Source: Paractinoplanes lichenicola
Lineage (GTDB): Bacteria > Actinomycetota > Actinomycetes > Mycobacteriales > Micromonosporaceae
DNA length: 64,000 nucleotides
Reading direction: 5' to 3'
Assembly: GCF_016785085.1 (NCBI RefSeq)
Contig: NZ_JAENHO010000010.1
Span: 62,001-126,000, forward strand
Positions 62,405 through 64,000 of this stretch are shown here, one piece after another. The notes below the pieces were generated by a model that saw only the letters and a program-made list of their open reading frames with translations, did not search any database and had not been told where the DNA came from. The first letter of the stretch is position 1. Each line of letters starts with the position of its first letter. The translations under genes and the position numbers were made by a program.

Positions 62405-62596
62405 CTAAGCGTACGAGTCGAGGTTGACGCCCTGACGCTGACCGGGGACGGGCTTCGGGGCCGCAGGCGCTTCGGGCTTCGGCGCCTCGGCCAGAGCCGG
62501 CTTAACCGCGGTGGCGGTGTCGGCCATGCTCTTGAGGTTGCTGCGGGCGGTGTCGTAGGCGGAGGTGACCAGGGAGCTGAGCGAGTTGATCTGCAT
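62405..62596 (-). CDS. Small helical protein of unknown function
   Basis: 63 residues: MQINSLSSLVTSAYDTARSN then an Ala/Pro/Lys-rich middle and NLDSYA at the end. GAGGGGG lies 2-8 nt upstream of the ATG. The start recalls YjfB-type small motility proteins, but this is a weak, unproven likeness. It sits between phoD and the diacylglycerol kinase gene. Confidence 0.6.
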   Translation of the reverse strand: MQINSLSSLVTSAYDTARSNLKSMADTATAVKPALAEAPKPEAPAAPKPVPGQRQGVNLDSYA

Positions 62597-62638
62597 GTCC
62601 CCCTCGATCGGCCACGGTTGCGGGAACTGATGAAGTTC

Positions 62639-63529
62639 TCACCGGAGCAACCGAACCGCACCCGGGACACACGTCAAGTCCAGGTCGAGCGGTCCGAGGC
62701 GCTCCCCGTCCGCGTACGCGATGATGCCGTCGGACTTGAGCCGCACGTGCCGGGCGCGGAAGACGGTGACCCTGGGGTCGGTGACGTGCGTGCCACGCCG
62801 CAGCCGGGGCTTGAGCCGGGCCAGGGCCGCCCGCCCGAAGGGAGCCGCGATCACGACGTCGAGCAGCCCGTCGGCGGGGTCGGCGTCGGGCAGGATCCGC
62901 ATCCCCCCGCCATAGCTGGCGCAGTTGCCCACGGCCACGAGCATGCCCTCGAAGCTGTGGTCCTCGCCGTCCAGTTCCATCCCGTACGCCCGGGGCCTGA
63001 GCCGGGCCAGCTCGAGCAGAATGGCCAGGTCGTACCGGCGGGGCCCGCGCGGCCAGCGCATCAGGTTGGCCCGCTCGTTCACCAGCGCGTCAAAGCCCCC
63101 GGCCAGCACCGCCCCGAACCACCGCACCTCGGAGTTCGCGCCGACCGCCCGCGCCAAGTCGATCGCCACGTGCCGGCCCTCGGTCAGCGCGGCGGCGATC
63201 GCCTCGGCCGCGGCCAGCGGGTCGGCCGGCATGCCGACGCCGGCCGCGAAGTCGTTGCCCGTGCCGGCCGGGACCACGCCGAAACCGATCGGTTGCTCGG
63301 CCACTGCCTGCAGCGCGCGGTGGATCGTGCCGTCGCCGCCGACCGCGACCAGCGCCGCGGCCCCGCCGGCGACGGCTGCCCGGCACGCCGCTTCCGCTTC
63401 CTCGCTGCTGTGGGCCTCCAGCAGCCGGGCCGCCGGGCCCAGCCGGCGCAGCACCTGAGAAAGCAGATCGCGGTGCCGGCCGCGCCCCGCCGAGGGGTTG
63501 GCCAGCACCGCGATCTCGAAGGTCGTCAC
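62639..63529 (-). CDS. Diacylglycerol kinase (DgkB/YegS-type lipid kinase)
   Basis: 296 residues. The catalytic domain shows VLANPSAGRGRHRD, VAVGGDGTIHRAL (GGDG motif, about residue 65) and PAGTGNDFAAGVGMP. A C-terminal beta-rich domain follows, ending DGIIAYADGERLG. Phosphorylates diacylglycerol or sphingoid-type lipids, recycling membrane lipid. Position next to tatC and a HelY-type helicase is conserved in actinobacteria. It is 31 bp downstream of tatC, probably one transcript. Confidence 0.9.
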   Translation of the reverse strand: MTTFEIAVLANPSAGRGRHRDLLSQVLRRLGPAARLLEAHSSEEAEAACRAAVAGGAAALVAVGGDGTIHRALQAVAEQPIGFGVVPAGTGNDFAAGVGMPADPLAAAEAIAAALTEGRHVAIDLARAVGANSEVRWFGAVLAGGFDALVNERANLMRWPRGPRRYDLAILLELARLRPRAYGMELDGEDHSFEGMLVAVGNCASYGGGMRILPDADPADGLLDVVIAAPFGRAALARLKPRLRRGTHVTDPRVTVFRARHVRLKSDGIIAYADGERLGPLDLDLTCVPGAVRLLR

Positions 63530-63560
63530 AGCCGGGCAGCATAGCCGCCCGGGCAGTGAC

Positions 63561-64000
63561 CTACGTCATGTCGTCGAAGCGTCCGTCCAACGGGCGGGGC
63601 TTGGCGACCGGCGAGGGCGCCTCGACCGGGGTCGGGGCCTCGATCGGGTCGGACGCGCCGACCGCGACCCGCTCCTCCTCCAGCGGCGAGATCGCGTCGT
63701 CGTCGAGACCGGCGTACAGCTCCTTGCCGCGGCCCTTGCGCTTGTCGTTGATCGCGGCCACGCCGGTCGCGATCAGATAGAGCACGACCATGCACAGCGC
63801 CAGCAGCGTCATGCCGAACGGGCCCGGGTCGGGGGTGGCGATCGCCGCGAACGCGAACGACAGGAAGACCACGATTCGCCACCAGCCCAGCAGCTTCTTC
63901 GCCGACACGACGCCGGTGAAGTTGAGCATGAGCAGGATCAGCGGGAACTCGAAGGCCACGCCGAAGATCAGGATCATGTTGGTCACGAACCCGATGTACG
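63561..64000 (-). CDS. tatC: Sec-independent protein translocase TatC (5' part beyond the window)
   Basis: The C-terminal about 146 codons of TatC. Two to three membrane helices are visible: YIGFVTNMILIFGVAFEFPL (at the edge), GWWRIVVFLSFAFAAIATP and LLALCMVVLYLIATG. The conserved TPDPG...FEFP pattern is typical. TatC forms the receptor for Tat substrates such as PhoD and the SGNH esterase of this window. A long Pro/Ala-rich acidic C-terminal tail follows. The N-terminal half lies beyond 64000. Confidence 0.92.
   Translation of the reverse strand, partial: YIGFVTNMILIFGVAFEFPLILLMLNFTGVVSAKKLLGWWRIVVFLSFAFAAIATPDPGPFGMTLLALCMVVLYLIATGVAAINDKRKGRGKELYAGLDDDAISPLEEERVAVGASDPIEAPTPVEAPSPVAKPRPLDGRFDDMT

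Overview
The window is very GC-rich, strongly biased to GC-ending codons, and full of GTG starts and ATGA/GTGA overlaps. It carries mycothiol-era and actinobacterial hallmark genes (PknG/GlnH/GlnX, HelY-type helicase next to diacylglycerol kinase and TatC, MarR/TetR pairs, maleylpyruvate-isomerase-like protein, AAC(2')-I). Together with the plant-polymer hydrolases and an alpha-glucoside ABC transporter this suggests a soil actinomycete, probably of the Micromonosporaceae (Actinoplanes-like). That taxonomic guess is inference; no rRNA or tRNA gene is present.

Left part (1-17 kb): a plant cell-wall and sugar-uptake region. GH115 alpha-glucuronidase (cut by the left edge) and an SGNH esterase form a minus-strand pair behind two near-palindromic GAAA/TTTC sites. 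A small peptide, a DsbA/FrnE protein and a TetR regulator form a plus-strand operon. A GH74 - GH48 - AA10 operon (all secreted, all with a CBM2 module) sits behind a perfect TGGGAGCGCTCCCA operator of the CebR type. UDP-glucose dehydrogenase follows, then aglE-aglF-aglG behind a perfect LacI-type palindrome, with a hairpin after aglE and a terminator after aglG.

Middle part (17-36 kb): accessory genes: a glycosyltransferase, a DHA2 exporter interrupted by a 161-bp MITE-like element with a 4-bp duplication, a flavin reductase with a divergent MerR regulator, an amino-acid permease, pectate lyase PL3, a phosphotransferase, several small regulators (MarR, ArsR, TetR) with visible operators, a DUF1028 protein, a soluble FlaA1-type sugar epimerase, an efflux pump and an acyl-CoA ligase.

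Signalling operon (36.7-45.4 kb): GlnX-like membrane protein, GlnH-like binding lipoprotein, a helical cytoplasmic protein, PknG kinase, PP2C phosphatase, VWA protein and FHA protein, nearly all translationally overlapped. This looks like a complete sense-phosphorylate-dephosphorylate-read module and is the most interesting system here.

Right part (45-64 kb): a P-loop kinase gene with a G9 tract and six perfect 15-bp repeats, nitrilase, inositol-phosphatase-like protein, methyltransferase, three antibiotic-modification-like genes (two nucleotidyltransferases and an AAC(2')-I), a second P-loop kinase, a SpoIIE/HATPase/STAS protein divergent from a STAS-GAF protein, and the conserved block HelY - HAD - PhoD - small protein - diacylglycerol kinase - TatC (cut by the right edge).

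Three pyrimidine-rich repeat tracts lie at convergent gene junctions, three paired DnaA boxes lie between genes, and many start codons are preceded 6-8 nt upstream by a TANNNT box, suggesting frequent leaderless transcripts.
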